From assembly GCA_964415605.1 (NCBI GenBank), contig CAYQBA010000049.1:1-26565 (forward strand): 26,565 nt of DNA, in the 5' to 3' direction. Below the pieces are notes generated by a model. It was not told the DNA's origin. It saw only the letters and a list, made by a program, of their open reading frames with translations, and did not search any database. Source of the DNA: UCB3 sp964415605. GTDB lineage: Bacteria; Chloroflexota; Anaerolineae; Epilineales; Epilineaceae. The first letter of the stretch is position 1. Each line of letters opens with the position of its first letter. The translations under genes were made by a program, and so were the position numbers. Of this stretch, positions 15,938 to 23,572 are shown one piece after another.

Positions 15938-16680
15938 CGCCGCGTCTCCGTTCCCGTTGGCCGCGACACCACGCTATCCGTCCGCCCGGCGGGGTATGCC
16001 GCGGATCGACCGGGGGCCGGCGTGGCCGGCGCAGCGGGGGCGGCCGCCCAGGCACAGATCGGGCAGCGCGCGGGGTCGTGCCCGCGCGCCGGGCAGTACG
16101 TCCGCCCGAAGTGGATCATCTGGAGGTGCAGCTTGCCCCACGCCGCCTGGGGAAAGATGGCCTTGAGGTCGCGCTCGGTCTGGGTCACGCTCTTGCCGCT
16201 CGACAGGCCCCAGCGGGCGGCCAGGCGGTGGATGTGGGTGTCGACCGGGAAGGCCGGCTTCCCGAAGGCCTGGGTCATGACCACGGAGGCCGTCTTGTGC
16301 CCCACGCCCGGCAGCCGTTCGAGGGCCTCGAACGTGTCCGGAACCCGCCCGCCGTGCTCGGCGACGAGGATCGCGCTCAAGCCCTTGAGCGCCCGCGCCT
16401 TCTGCGGCGCGAGCCCCACCTCGCGGATCGTGGCCAAGATCGTCGCCTCGGGCAGCGCGGCCATCGCCTGCGGCGTGGCGGCCAGCGCGAAGAGCGCCGG
16501 CGTGACCGCGTTGACCTTCTTGTCGGTCGTCTGGGCGGAGAGCACCACGGCCACCAGCAGCGTGAACGGGTCGACGTGGTCGAGCGGGATCGGGGCGGCC
16601 GGCAGCAGGTCGTCGAGCACGGCCATGATGCGCGCGGCCTTGGCGGCCACGGCGGGCGGCGGCGCGGGCGGGGCGGGCAC
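15934..16680 (-). CDS. nth: Endonuclease III with a divergent iron-sulfur loop
   Basis: DNA glycosylase/AP lyase for oxidised pyrimidines in base excision repair; 248 aa from the GTG at 16680. Conserved core: LLVAVVLSAQTTDKKVN (~41-57), the helix-hairpin-helix LPGVGHKTASVV with catalytic Lys129, and VDTHIHRLAARWGL with catalytic Asp147. The C-terminal loop reads C196-x9-C206-x2-C209 (TYCPARGHDPARCPICAWA) and lacks a fourth Cys five residues later, unlike the usual C-x6-C-x2-C-x5-C. A Pro/Ala-rich tail follows. The start is uncertain: an ATG at 16728 would overlap the ATPase gene by 40 bases and an ATG at 16626 would be the most compact; the GTG begins after the ATPase stop and retains the conserved KAARIMAVLDDL helix. 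No clear ribosome site is seen. It sits tightly between the ATPase and the transporter. Confidence 0.9.
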   Translation of the reverse strand: MPAPPAPPPAVAAKAARIMAVLDDLLPAAPIPLDHVDPFTLLVAVVLSAQTTDKKVNAVTPALFALAATPQAMAALPEATILATIREVGLAPQKARALKGLSAILVAEHGGRVPDTFEALERLPGVGHKTASVVMTQAFGKPAFPVDTHIHRLAARWGLSSGKSVTQTERDLKAIFPQAAWGKLHLQMIHFGRTYCPARGHDPARCPICAWAAAPAAPATPAPGRSAAYPAGRTDSVVSRPTGTETRR

Positions 16681-16688
16681 GGGGCGGC

Positions 16689-19367
16689 TCAGTCCAGGCC
16701 CCCCAGCCAGCCGCGCCGCACCATCCACTTGACGAGCTCGAGCACCGGCACCACGGTCATGGCCAGGGCCACCATGATGACCCAGTCGACGAGCGGCAGG
16801 CTGAAGGTGCCGAAGGGCACCTGTAAGATGGGGAGGTAGATCACGACGAGCAGCAGGAGCAGCTCCCAGACGATCGACAGGTTAAGCCAGCGGTTGGCGA
16901 ACGGCCGGTCGAACACCGAGTGGCGGTCCGATCGGAAGTTGTAGGCCTTGAAGAACTGGATCAGCACGAGCGACACGAAGGTCATCGTCATCGCCTCGGC
17001 GACGCTCCGCCCGCTGGCCGAGGCCCACGCGAAGAGCGCCAGGTTGACCGCCGCCGACCACAGGCCGCCGGCGACCATCAGGATGACGACCGGCCGCGTG
17101 AAGATCGACGTGCGCGGGTTGCGCGGCGCCCGGCGCATGAGGTCGCCCTCGGGCGGGTCGACCGCCAGGGCCAGGGCGGGCAGGCCGTCGGTGGCGAGGT
17201 TGACGTAGAGGATCTGCACCGCCGACAGCGGCAAGGGCATGGCCAGGAGCGTGGCCCCGGCCATCAGGACGATCTCGCCGATGTTCGACGACAGCAGGTA
17301 CATCAGGTACTTTTTGATGTTGCCGAAGATGGCGCGCCCTTCCTCGACCGCGGCGACGATCGAGGCGAAGTTGTCGTCGGTCAGCGTCATCGCCGCGGCT
17401 TCCTGGGTCACGTCGGTGCCGGTGATGCCCATGGCGATGCCGATGTCGGCCTTCTTGAGCGCCGGTGCGTCGTTGACGCCGTCGCCGGTCATGGCGGCGA
17501 TGTGGCCGCGGGCCTGCAGCGCCGAGACGACCCGCAGCTTGTGCGCTGGCGACACGCGGGCGTAGACCTGGATGGCGTCGACGGCGGCGGCGAGGGCCGC
17601 GTCGTCCATGCCGTCGAGGTCGGCGCCCGTCACCACCCGGCCGCCCTGCAGGAGCCCGAGCTCGCGCGCCACGGCCTCGGCGGTCAACGGGTGGTCGCCC
17701 GTGATCATCACCACCTGGATGCCGGCGTCGCGGCACGTCTGGATCGCCGCGCGGGCCTCGGGGCGCGGCGGGTCGATCATGCCGACCAGGCCGAGGAACG
17801 TCATCTCGGACTCGGCGTTCTCGGGCGTCGCCCCCGGCCGGGCCGCCACCGCCAGCACGCGCATCGCGCCCGACGCCATCCGGCGCGCCTCGTCGAGCAC
17901 CGCGGCGCGCGCGCGGTCGTCGAGGTCGGCCTCGCCGTCGTCGGTGGCATACGCCGTGCAGCTCTCGAGGATGACCTCGGGCGCGCCCTTGGCGTACGCC
18001 ACGCCGTCCCCGCCGTCGTCGTGGAGCGTCGTCATGCGCTTGGTCTCGGACGTGAACGGGATCTCGTGGACCCGCGGCAGCGCCGCGTCCAGCGCCGCCT
18101 TGGCCAGGCCGGCCTTGGCCGCCGCCACCACCATCGCGCCTTCGGTCGGATCACCCTTGACGATCCACACGGCGTCGCGGTCGTCGCGCTCGACGCGCGC
18201 GTCCGACGCCAGGGCGGCCGCCGTGAGCAGCCGGATGACCGGCGCCGGCGGGGCCACGACCGCGCCGTCCAGCACGAAGTCGCCGACCGGCGCGTAGCCG
18301 GTGCCGGTGACGTCGACGGCGCGCCCGCCGGCGTACACGCAGCGGACCGTCATCTCGTCGCGCGTCAGGGTGCCGGTCTTGTCGGAGCAGATCACCGACG
18401 TGCTGCCGAGCGTCTCGACCGCCGGCAGCCGGCGCACGAGGGCGTGGCGCTTGACCATCCGCCGCACGCCGATGGCCAGCGAGATCGTCACGACGGCCGG
18501 CAGGGCCTCGGGCACCACCGCCACGGCCAGCGCGATGCCGAAGACCAGCATCTCGATGAACGGCTGGCCGCGCAGGAGGCCGATGGCGACGATGATCGCG
18601 ACGATGACGAACGCCGCCCGGGCCAGCGCGGCGCCCAGGCGGTCGAGGTTGTCCTGCAGGGGTGTGCGGCCGGTCTCGATGGTCTCGAGCAGCTGGGCGA
18701 TCTGCCCGAACTGCGTGGCCATGCCGGTGGCCGTGACCACGGCGCGGCCGCGGCCGTAGGTGGCGGCCGTGCCGGCGTGCACCATGTTCTGGCGGTCCGC
18801 CACGGCCAGGTCGGGGTCGTCCAGCGGCTGGGTGTGCTTGTCGACGGGCACCGACTCGCCGGTCAGGGCCGCCTCGTCGATCTGGAGGTTGATGGCCTCG
18901 ACCAACCGGCCATCTGCCGGGACGCGGTCGCCGGCGTGCAGGAGCACGACGTCGCCCGGCACGAGGTCGCGCGCCGGCACGGGGCTCTCGCGCCCGTCAC
19001 GGATGACGTGCGCGTGCGGCGCGGCCATGTCGCGCAGCGCCTCGATGGCGCGCTCGGCGCGGTACTCCTGGACGAAGCCGAGGATCACCGCGAACAGCAC
19101 GATCACCGCGATGGCGATGGCCTCGACGCCGTGGCCAAGCACGGCCGAGAGGGCCGTGGCCACCAGCAGGATGACGATGAGGACGTTCTTGAACTGTTCG
19201 GCCAGGATGGCCCACGGCGACACGGCGTGCACGGCGCGCAGCTCGTTGGGGCCGACCTCGGTCAGCCGGCGCGCGGCCTCGGCCGCGGGCAGCCCGTGCT
19301 CGAGGTCGGTGCCGAGAGCGGCGGCGATGGCGTAGGCGGTCGTGGCGTGGGGATGGCCGACGTGCAT
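16689..19367 (-). CDS. P2A-type cation-transporting ATPase (calcium-type)
   Basis: This 892-aa pump exports or sequesters divalent cations, most likely Ca2+ (or Mn2+ as in PMR1 relatives). In order: cation ATPase N-terminal domain (residues 1-50); actuator TGES at 169-172; M4 VVPEALPAVVT with Glu287; phosphorylation site CSDKTGTLT with Asp329; nucleotide domain KGDPTEG at 404-410; hinge TGDGVNDAPALKKADIG from 627; M5 SSNIGEI with Asn695 and Glu698; M6 NLATDGLP with Asn723, Thr726 and Asp727; then a C-terminal four-helix block. These residues match SERCA/PMR1 ion site II. The ATG at 19367 is five bases after the upstream stop, with no strong ribosome site, so coupling is likely. It follows the dehydrogenase gene and precedes nth. 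Confidence 0.94.
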   Translation of the reverse strand: MHVGHPHATTAYAIAAALGTDLEHGLPAAEAARRLTEVGPNELRAVHAVSPWAILAEQFKNVLIVILLVATALSAVLGHGVEAIAIAVIVLFAVILGFVQEYRAERAIEALRDMAAPHAHVIRDGRESPVPARDLVPGDVVLLHAGDRVPADGRLVEAINLQIDEAALTGESVPVDKHTQPLDDPDLAVADRQNMVHAGTAATYGRGRAVVTATGMATQFGQIAQLLETIETGRTPLQDNLDRLGAALARAAFVIVAIIVAIGLLRGQPFIEMLVFGIALAVAVVPEALPAVVTISLAIGVRRMVKRHALVRRLPAVETLGSTSVICSDKTGTLTRDEMTVRCVYAGGRAVDVTGTGYAPVGDFVLDGAVVAPPAPVIRLLTAAALASDARVERDDRDAVWIVKGDPTEGAMVVAAAKAGLAKAALDAALPRVHEIPFTSETKRMTTLHDDGGDGVAYAKGAPEVILESCTAYATDDGEADLDDRARAAVLDEARRMASGAMRVLAVAARPGATPENAESEMTFLGLVGMIDPPRPEARAAIQTCRDAGIQVVMITGDHPLTAEAVARELGLLQGGRVVTGADLDGMDDAALAAAVDAIQVYARVSPAHKLRVVSALQARGHIAAMTGDGVNDAPALKKADIGIAMGITGTDVTQEAAAMTLTDDNFASIVAAVEEGRAIFGNIKKYLMYLLSSNIGEIVLMAGATLLAMPLPLSAVQILYVNLATDGLPALALAVDPPEGDLMRRAPRNPRTSIFTRPVVILMVAGGLWSAAVNLALFAWASASGRSVAEAMTMTFVSLVLIQFFKAYNFRSDRHSVFDRPFANRWLNLSIVWELLLLLVVIYLPILQVPFGTFSLPLVDWVIMVALAMTVVPVLELVKWMVRRGWLGGLD

Positions 19368-19372
19368 CGCGC

Positions 19373-20356
19373 TCAGCCGCCCAGTGCCGCGGCGTTGACC
19401 GCGTACACCAGCGGCTGGCCGGCCAGCCCGGCCAGGAGGTTCTCGGCCGCCAGGGTGGCCATGCGCGTGCGCGTCGGGATCGAGGCGCTGCCGATGTGCG
19501 GCAGGATCAGGCAGTTGGGCAGCGTCAGGAGCGGCGAGGCCAACGGCAGGGGCTCGACCTGCGTCACGTCGAGGCCGGCGGCGTGGATCCAGCCCTCGGA
19601 CAGCGCCCGGTAGAGCGCCTGCTCGTCGACGACCGGGCCGCGCGCCGTGTTGACGAGGATGGCCGTCGGCTTCATCTGGCGCAAGAACCCCTCGTTGACC
19701 ATGCCGCGCGTCTCGGGCGTGAGCGGGCAGTGCAGCGTGAGGTAGTCGCTCTCGGCCAGAAGCGTCGGGAGGTCGACGAACCGCGCGTTCACGGCCGCCG
19801 CGTGCGGCGACTCGAACGCGTCGTGGTACAGCACGCGCATGTTGAAGCCCATGGCGCGGCGGGCCATGGCCACGCCGATCCGCCCCAGCCCGAAGATGCC
19901 GAGCGTGGCGCCGTAAACATCCGGGCCGGTCATCCACATGGGCTTCCACGTGGTCCACTGCCCGCCCTTGACGGCCGCCGCGGCCTCGACGAGGCGGCGC
20001 GCCGCGGCCATCATGAGCGCCCACGTCAGGTCGGCGGTGGTCTCGGTGAGCACCTCGGGCGTGTGCCCCACCGGGATCCCGCGCGCGGTGCAGGCGGCGA
20101 TGTCGATGTTGTCGTAGCCGACGGCCATCTGGCTGACGACGCGCAGGCGGGGGGCCCGGTCGAGGAGCTCGGCGTCGACCTTCTCGGTGAGCAGGCTGTA
20201 CAGCGCGTCGATGTCGCCGACGTTGGCGAGCAGCTCGGCGCGCGGCACGGGATCGTCGTGGTCCCATTGTCGGACCTCGCACGCGGCGGACAGCATGTCG
20301 ACGGCGGCCTGCGGGATCCGGCGCGTGATGTAGATCTTGGGCTTGGGGTCGGCCAT
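19373..20356 (-). CDS. NAD(P)-dependent D-2-hydroxyacid dehydrogenase (glyoxylate/hydroxypyruvate reductase-like)
   Basis: This 327-aa protein reduces a 2-keto acid to a D-2-hydroxy acid, probably glyoxylate or hydroxypyruvate by overall similarity. The substrate-binding N-terminus includes MAVGYDNIDI; the dinucleotide fold has GIFGLGRIG (156-161). The catalytic triad is present: Arg239 in NTARGPVVDE, Glu268 in DVTQVEP, His287 in LPHIGSAS. Length is standard for the family. GAGGAG sits eight bases before the ATG. It lies 15 bases downstream of inositol-1-phosphate synthase and five bases upstream of the ATPase start. Exact substrate cannot be read; relatives include phosphoglycerate, lactate and phosphonate dehydrogenases. 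Confidence 0.93.
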   Translation of the reverse strand: MADPKPKIYITRRIPQAAVDMLSAACEVRQWDHDDPVPRAELLANVGDIDALYSLLTEKVDAELLDRAPRLRVVSQMAVGYDNIDIAACTARGIPVGHTPEVLTETTADLTWALMMAAARRLVEAAAAVKGGQWTTWKPMWMTGPDVYGATLGIFGLGRIGVAMARRAMGFNMRVLYHDAFESPHAAAVNARFVDLPTLLAESDYLTLHCPLTPETRGMVNEGFLRQMKPTAILVNTARGPVVDEQALYRALSEGWIHAAGLDVTQVEPLPLASPLLTLPNCLILPHIGSASIPTRTRMATLAAENLLAGLAGQPLVYAVNAAALGG

Positions 20357-20371
20357 GGCGCGGTCTCCTCG

Positions 20372-21529
20372 TCAGCCCAGCGGGACGTCGGCGGCTTCGG
20401 CGCCGACGGCCCCGTTGCCGGCGGCGGGATGGGCCGCGGTGGGGGCGGGCGCCGGCTCGCCGCCGGCGATGAACGCCTCGGTCAACGTGCGCGCCATGTC
20501 GTCGGGGTGCTGGACGGGCGGGCTCTTCATCAGGTACGACGACGGGCCCTCGAGCGTGCCGCTGATGCCGCGGTCGAGCGCGAGCTTGGCCAGGCGCACG
20601 GCGTCGATGACGACGCCGGCGGAGTTGGGGCTGTCCCAGACCTCGAGCTTGAGCTCGAGGTTGAGCGGGACGTCGCCGAAGGACCGGCCCTCCATGCGGA
20701 TGTAGGCCCACTTGCGGTCGGTGAGCCACGGGACGTAGTCGCTGGGGCCGATGTAGACGTTGTCGGGGCCCATGTCGTAGTCGAGCTGGCTGGTGACGGC
20801 GTTGGTCTTGGAGATCTTCTTGGACTCGAGGCGCTGGCGCTCGAGCATGTTGTAGAAGTCCATGTTGCCGCCGACGTTGAGCTGGCTGGTCCGCTCGAGC
20901 CGGACGCCGCGGTCGCCGAACAGGTTGGTCAGCACACGGTGGACGATGGTGGCCCCGACCTGGCTCTTGATGTCGTCGCCGATCATCGGGAGGTTGTGCT
21001 CGATGAACCGCTTCTGCCAGTACGCCTCGCGGGCGATGAACACCGGGATGCAGTTGACCAGCGCGCAGCCGGCGTCGAGGATCTGCTCGACGTACCACTT
21101 GGTGGCCATCTCGCTGCCGACCGGCAGGTAGTTGATGACGACGTCGGTGTGGGTGTCGCGCAGGATCTGCGCGACGGGCGCGGTCTCGCCGGGGGCCTTG
21201 GTGATCTTCTGCTGGAGGTAGTAGCCGAGGCCGTCGTGGGTCATGCCGCGGTGCACGGGCACGCCGAGGTGCGGGACGTCGGCGAACTTGATGGTGTTGT
21301 TCGGGCCGGCCCAGATGGCCTGGCCCAGGTCCTTGCCGACCTTCTCGATGTCGATGTCGAACGCCGCGGTGAACGTGATGTCGCGGATGTGGTAGCCGCC
21401 GAGGTCGACGTGCATCAGGCCGGGCACGAAGTCGCCCGGGGCGGCGTCCCGGTAGTACTGGACACCCTGCACCAGCGACGAGGCGCAGTTGCCGACGCCG
21501 ATGATCGCGACGCGTACTTGCTTGCTCAA
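20372..21529 (-). CDS. ino1: Myo-inositol-1-phosphate synthase
   Basis: Converts glucose-6-phosphate to 1L-myo-inositol-1-phosphate with NAD+, the entry step to inositol lipids and inositol compatible solutes or thiols. At 385 aa it is of the short prokaryotic type. The Rossmann motif is GVGNCASSLVQG (11-22). Family motifs include NCIPVFIA, GDDIKSQVGATIVHR, LNVGGNMDFYNM and SPNSAGVVIDAVR. The last ~30 residues are an Ala/Pro-rich extension without family counterpart. The start is a TTG at 21529 with GGAG seven bases and AGGAGG about ten bases upstream; it fits the conserved MSKQVRVAIIGVGN start. It lies 42 bases after the Trm112-like gene, in a spacer with a 13-bp direct repeat. I see no inositol monophosphatase or phospholipid synthase nearby. 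Confidence 0.95.
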   Translation of the reverse strand: MSKQVRVAIIGVGNCASSLVQGVQYYRDAAPGDFVPGLMHVDLGGYHIRDITFTAAFDIDIEKVGKDLGQAIWAGPNNTIKFADVPHLGVPVHRGMTHDGLGYYLQQKITKAPGETAPVAQILRDTHTDVVINYLPVGSEMATKWYVEQILDAGCALVNCIPVFIAREAYWQKRFIEHNLPMIGDDIKSQVGATIVHRVLTNLFGDRGVRLERTSQLNVGGNMDFYNMLERQRLESKKISKTNAVTSQLDYDMGPDNVYIGPSDYVPWLTDRKWAYIRMEGRSFGDVPLNLELKLEVWDSPNSAGVVIDAVRLAKLALDRGISGTLEGPSSYLMKSPPVQHPDDMARTLTEAFIAGGEPAPAPTAAHPAAGNGAVGAEAADVPLG

Positions 21530-21545
21530 GATCGTTCTCCTCCTG

Positions 21546-21575
21546 GTCCCACGTTCAGGTCAGTCCCACGCTCAG
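21546..21575. repeat. 13-bp direct repeats in the ino1 leader
   Basis: GTCCCACGTTCAG (21546-21558) and GTCCCACGCTCAG (21563-21575) differ at one base and are four bases apart (17-base period). The second overlaps the stop of the Trm112-like gene. The arrangement resembles a tandem operator, though a chance duplication is possible. Confidence 0.45.
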
Positions 21576-21967
21576 GGCGTGCCGGCCGCGGCCGGGCCGG
21601 GGGGGGCGGCGATCAGCGCTGGGTCGCGGTAGCGCTCGCCGACCTCGACCAACATGACCGGGATGCCGTCGGTGATGGGGTAGCGGTTGCCGTTGCGGCG
21701 GTTGACGAGCCACTTGCCGTCGACGAGCTCGAGCGGGCCCTTGTCCAGCGGGCAGACGAGCCGGGCGAGCAGCTCGGGGTCGACGTCGCCGCCGAGGGTC
21801 GAGAGGTCCACGGCGTAGGGGTCGTCGTCTTCGTCGGAGGTGAACCGGAAGCCCTCGGTGCCGACGCCCTCCGGGGCCCCCTTGAACCACTGCGATGCCT
21901 TGACGACGGCGGCCGTGACGCCGACGAGGGCGCCGATGCGGACCAGCAGTTTGACGAGCCTGCGCAT
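21572..21967 (-). CDS. Membrane-anchored Trm112-like small protein
   Basis: The 131-aa protein starts at an ATG with GGAGGG five bases upstream. A hydrophobic N-terminal segment (LVKLLVRIGALVGVTAAVV, ~4-22) is followed by an acidic stretch (DEDDD) and a Trm112p-like domain (~70-115): LLARLVCPLDKGPLEL, GKWLVNRRNGNRYPITDGIPVML. Of the zinc-site Cys residues of eukaryotic Trm112 only one remains, as in many bacterial UPF0434-type relatives. Bacterial members are often expressed with lipid or sugar-modifying enzymes, but no fixed role is established. It is the first gene of the minus-strand cluster with a good promoter upstream, so it would be co-transcribed with ino1. Confidence 0.82.
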   Translation of the reverse strand: MRRLVKLLVRIGALVGVTAAVVKASQWFKGAPEGVGTEGFRFTSDEDDDPYAVDLSTLGGDVDPELLARLVCPLDKGPLELVDGKWLVNRRNGNRYPITDGIPVMLVEVGERYRDPALIAAPPGPAAAGTP

Positions 21968-22002
21968 GTGTTCCCTCCGTGCGGGGCAGTGATGGCGGGG
22001 GG

Positions 22003-22031
22003 ATTCTATCGCGCGCGACCGGGTTTGGCAA
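22003..22031 (-). promoter_or_regulatory. Sigma70-type promoter for the Trm112/ino1 gene cluster
   Basis: On the minus strand TTGCCA (22031-22026), 17-base spacer, TAGAAT (22008-22003), 36 bases before the first ATG. Both hexamers match the consensus at five of six positions, and spacing is ideal. Confidence 0.7.
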
Positions 22032-22076
22032 AGCCTGGGGCCCGGCGCGAACGGGTCCGGCGCCGCGCCCGCGCAC

Positions 22077-22105
22077 TTGACCGGCACCGGACGCGCGCCG
22101 ACAAT
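22077..22105 (+). promoter_or_regulatory. Putative promoter of the saccharopine-dehydrogenase-like gene
   Basis: TTGACC (22077-22082), 17-base spacer, GACAAT (22100-22105). It is divergent from the cluster promoter, 45 bases away, and would give a leader of about 135 bases that carries two hairpins. Confidence 0.45.
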
Positions 22106-22109
22106 TGAC

Positions 22110-22166
22110 GGCCGCGCGCATCGGCCGCGCGCGGCCAGCCGAGCCACCCGCCGCCCCGGGTGGCTC
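22110..22166 (+). promoter_or_regulatory. Two tandem strong hairpins in the leader
   Basis: Hairpin 1: GGCCGCGCGC (22110-22119) pairs with GCGCGCGGCC (22127-22136), seven-base loop. Hairpin 2: GAGCCACCC (22141-22149) pairs with GGGTGGCTC (22158-22166), eight-base loop, followed by TTCGTG. They lie between the putative promoter and the ATG at 22248, where an attenuator or transcript-stability structure could act. Confidence 0.4.
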
Positions 22167-22247
22167 TTCGTGTGGCCGGAAGGCGTGGGGTGGGCGCGGG
22201 ATCGCGTCGCGCCCTGGCCCCGGAGCGTGCCCCAGGAGCGTGAACGG

Positions 22248-23348
22248 ATGGCGGACCTGATCAACGTTGCGGTGCTCGGCACCGGCAAGGTCGGGCGATT
22301 GGTGTGCGACCTCTTGGCCGGCTGCGGCGACTACGCCGTGACGGCGGTCGACGTCGACGCGGGCCAGGCGCGCACGGCCGTGTCGCTGCCGGACGGGTCG
22401 CCGCTGCCCAACGCGCGGCCGGCGGTGGCCGACCTCCGCGACGCGGCGGCGCTGGCGGAGGTGGTGCGGGGGCAGCGCTACGTCGTGAGCTGCGCGCCGT
22501 ACCAGTGCAACACCACGATCGCGGCGGTGGCCCGGGACACCGGGGTGCACTACCTCGACCTGACGGAGGACGTGGCGACGACCAAGGCGATCATGCGCCT
22601 GGCGGCGGACGCGGACACGGCGTTCATCCCGCAGAGCGGCCTGGCGCCGGGCTACATCTCGATCGTCGCGAGTGCGCTGGCGCGGGAGTTCGACCCGCTG
22701 GACGCGGTGAAGATGCGGGTCGGGGCGCTGCCGGTCTACCCGCACAACCGGCTGAAGTACAACATCACGTGGAGCACCGACGGGCTCATCAACGAGTACG
22801 GCAACCCGTGCGAGGCGATCGTCGACGGCCGGCCGGTCATGCTGCCGCCGCTGGGCGGCCACGAGGTGTTCTGCCTCGACGGCGAGGAGTACGAGGCGTT
22901 CAACACGTCGGGCGGCCTGGGCACGCTGGCGGAGAGCTGGCACGGGCGGGTGCGGAACCTGGACTACAAGACGATCCGCTACCCGGGGCACCGCGACATC
23001 ATGGCGCTGCTCATGCAGGACCTCAAGCTCAACGAGGACCGCGAGACGCTCAAGCGGATCCTGGACCGGGCGGTGCCGCACACCACGCAGGACGTGGTGG
23101 TGGTGTTCGTGACGGCGCTGGGGATGCGCGGGGGGGTGTACACGCAAAAGGCGCACGCGCGCAAGATCTACAACGGCGAGCACTTCGGGCGGCACTGGGG
23201 GGCCATCCAGATCACGACGGCCAGCGGCGTGTGCGCGGTGCTGGACCTGCACGCCCACGGGCAGCTGGCGCCGCGCGGCTTCATCCGGCAGGAGGACGTT
23301 CCGTACGAGCGGTTCATCGCCAACCGGTTCGGGAAGGTGTACGCTTAG
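22248..23348 (+). CDS. Saccharopine-dehydrogenase-family oxidoreductase
   Basis: This 366-aa NAD(P)-dependent enzyme has a Rossmann start VAVLGTGKVGRLVCDLL, then VVSCAPYQCN, HYLDLTED, FIPQSGLAPGYISIVAS and a C-terminal catalytic domain with LPVYPHNRLKYNITWSTDGL and YPGHRDIMALLMQDL. Members act in lysine, polyamine (carboxynorspermidine) or related amino-acid metabolism; the exact reaction cannot be told here. AGGAG lies nine bases before the ATG, which begins the conserved MADLINVAVLG. The gene appears monocistronic: divergent from the ino1 cluster and separated from guaA by 224 bases with a palindromic element. Confidence 0.88.
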   Translation: MADLINVAVLGTGKVGRLVCDLLAGCGDYAVTAVDVDAGQARTAVSLPDGSPLPNARPAVADLRDAAALAEVVRGQRYVVSCAPYQCNTTIAAVARDTGVHYLDLTEDVATTKAIMRLAADADTAFIPQSGLAPGYISIVASALAREFDPLDAVKMRVGALPVYPHNRLKYNITWSTDGLINEYGNPCEAIVDGRPVMLPPLGGHEVFCLDGEEYEAFNTSGGLGTLAESWHGRVRNLDYKTIRYPGHRDIMALLMQDLKLNEDRETLKRILDRAVPHTTQDVVVVFVTALGMRGGVYTQKAHARKIYNGEHFGRHWGAIQITTASGVCAVLDLHAHGQLAPRGFIRQEDVPYERFIANRFGKVYA

Positions 23349-23408
23349 GCCATCGGCGACAGGTCCGGGGGGCGGAGACGGTCGACCGTGTCATCTTGGT
23401 GGACGGGT

Positions 23409-23444
23409 GGGGGGACTGCCCCCCTAACCCCCCAATAGTGGGGG
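23409..23444. repeat. C-tract/G-tract palindromic element
   Basis: GGGGGG-ACTG-CCCCCC (23409-23424), then TAA and CCCC, then CCCCCA-ATAG-TGGGGG (23429-23444). The two hairpins are almost contiguous and could re-pair with each other. The design (CCCCCA..TGGGGG plus TTAGGGGGGCAG on the other strand) resembles dispersed palindromes common between genes of Cyanobacteria and some Chloroflexota. It may act as a terminator for the upstream gene. Confidence 0.55.
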
Positions 23445-23466
23445 AACTCGCTGGCGGGTGGCATGC

Positions 23467-23480
23467 GTGCCCTTGGGCAC
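23467..23480. repeat. Short palindrome upstream of guaA
   Basis: GTGCCC-TT-GGGCAC, perfect 6+6 inverted repeat, 93 bases before the guaA ATG. Possible operator; no known binding site recognised. Confidence 0.3.
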
Positions 23481-23572
23481 TGTGGGTGGGTCGGGGGATG
23501 GACATGTGCATGCTGTCGGCAAAGCGACGTGTCCCGGCATCTATCATGCGGTGAAGAGGAGTCGTCAACCCC

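Noticed and set aside
19368..21098. N-terminal extension of the P-type ATPase by 577 codons
   Set aside because: The extension overlaps the dehydrogenase and ino1 in another frame; the family N-terminus begins at the ATG at 19367.
19496..22108. 870-codon plus-strand open frame
   Set aside because: Antisense to the dehydrogenase, ino1 and Trm112-like genes, all with clear family motifs.
23349..23572. A purine-type riboswitch upstream of guaA
   Set aside because: I could not find the conserved junction sequences of purine, PRPP or guanidine aptamers; only simple G/C hairpins are visible.
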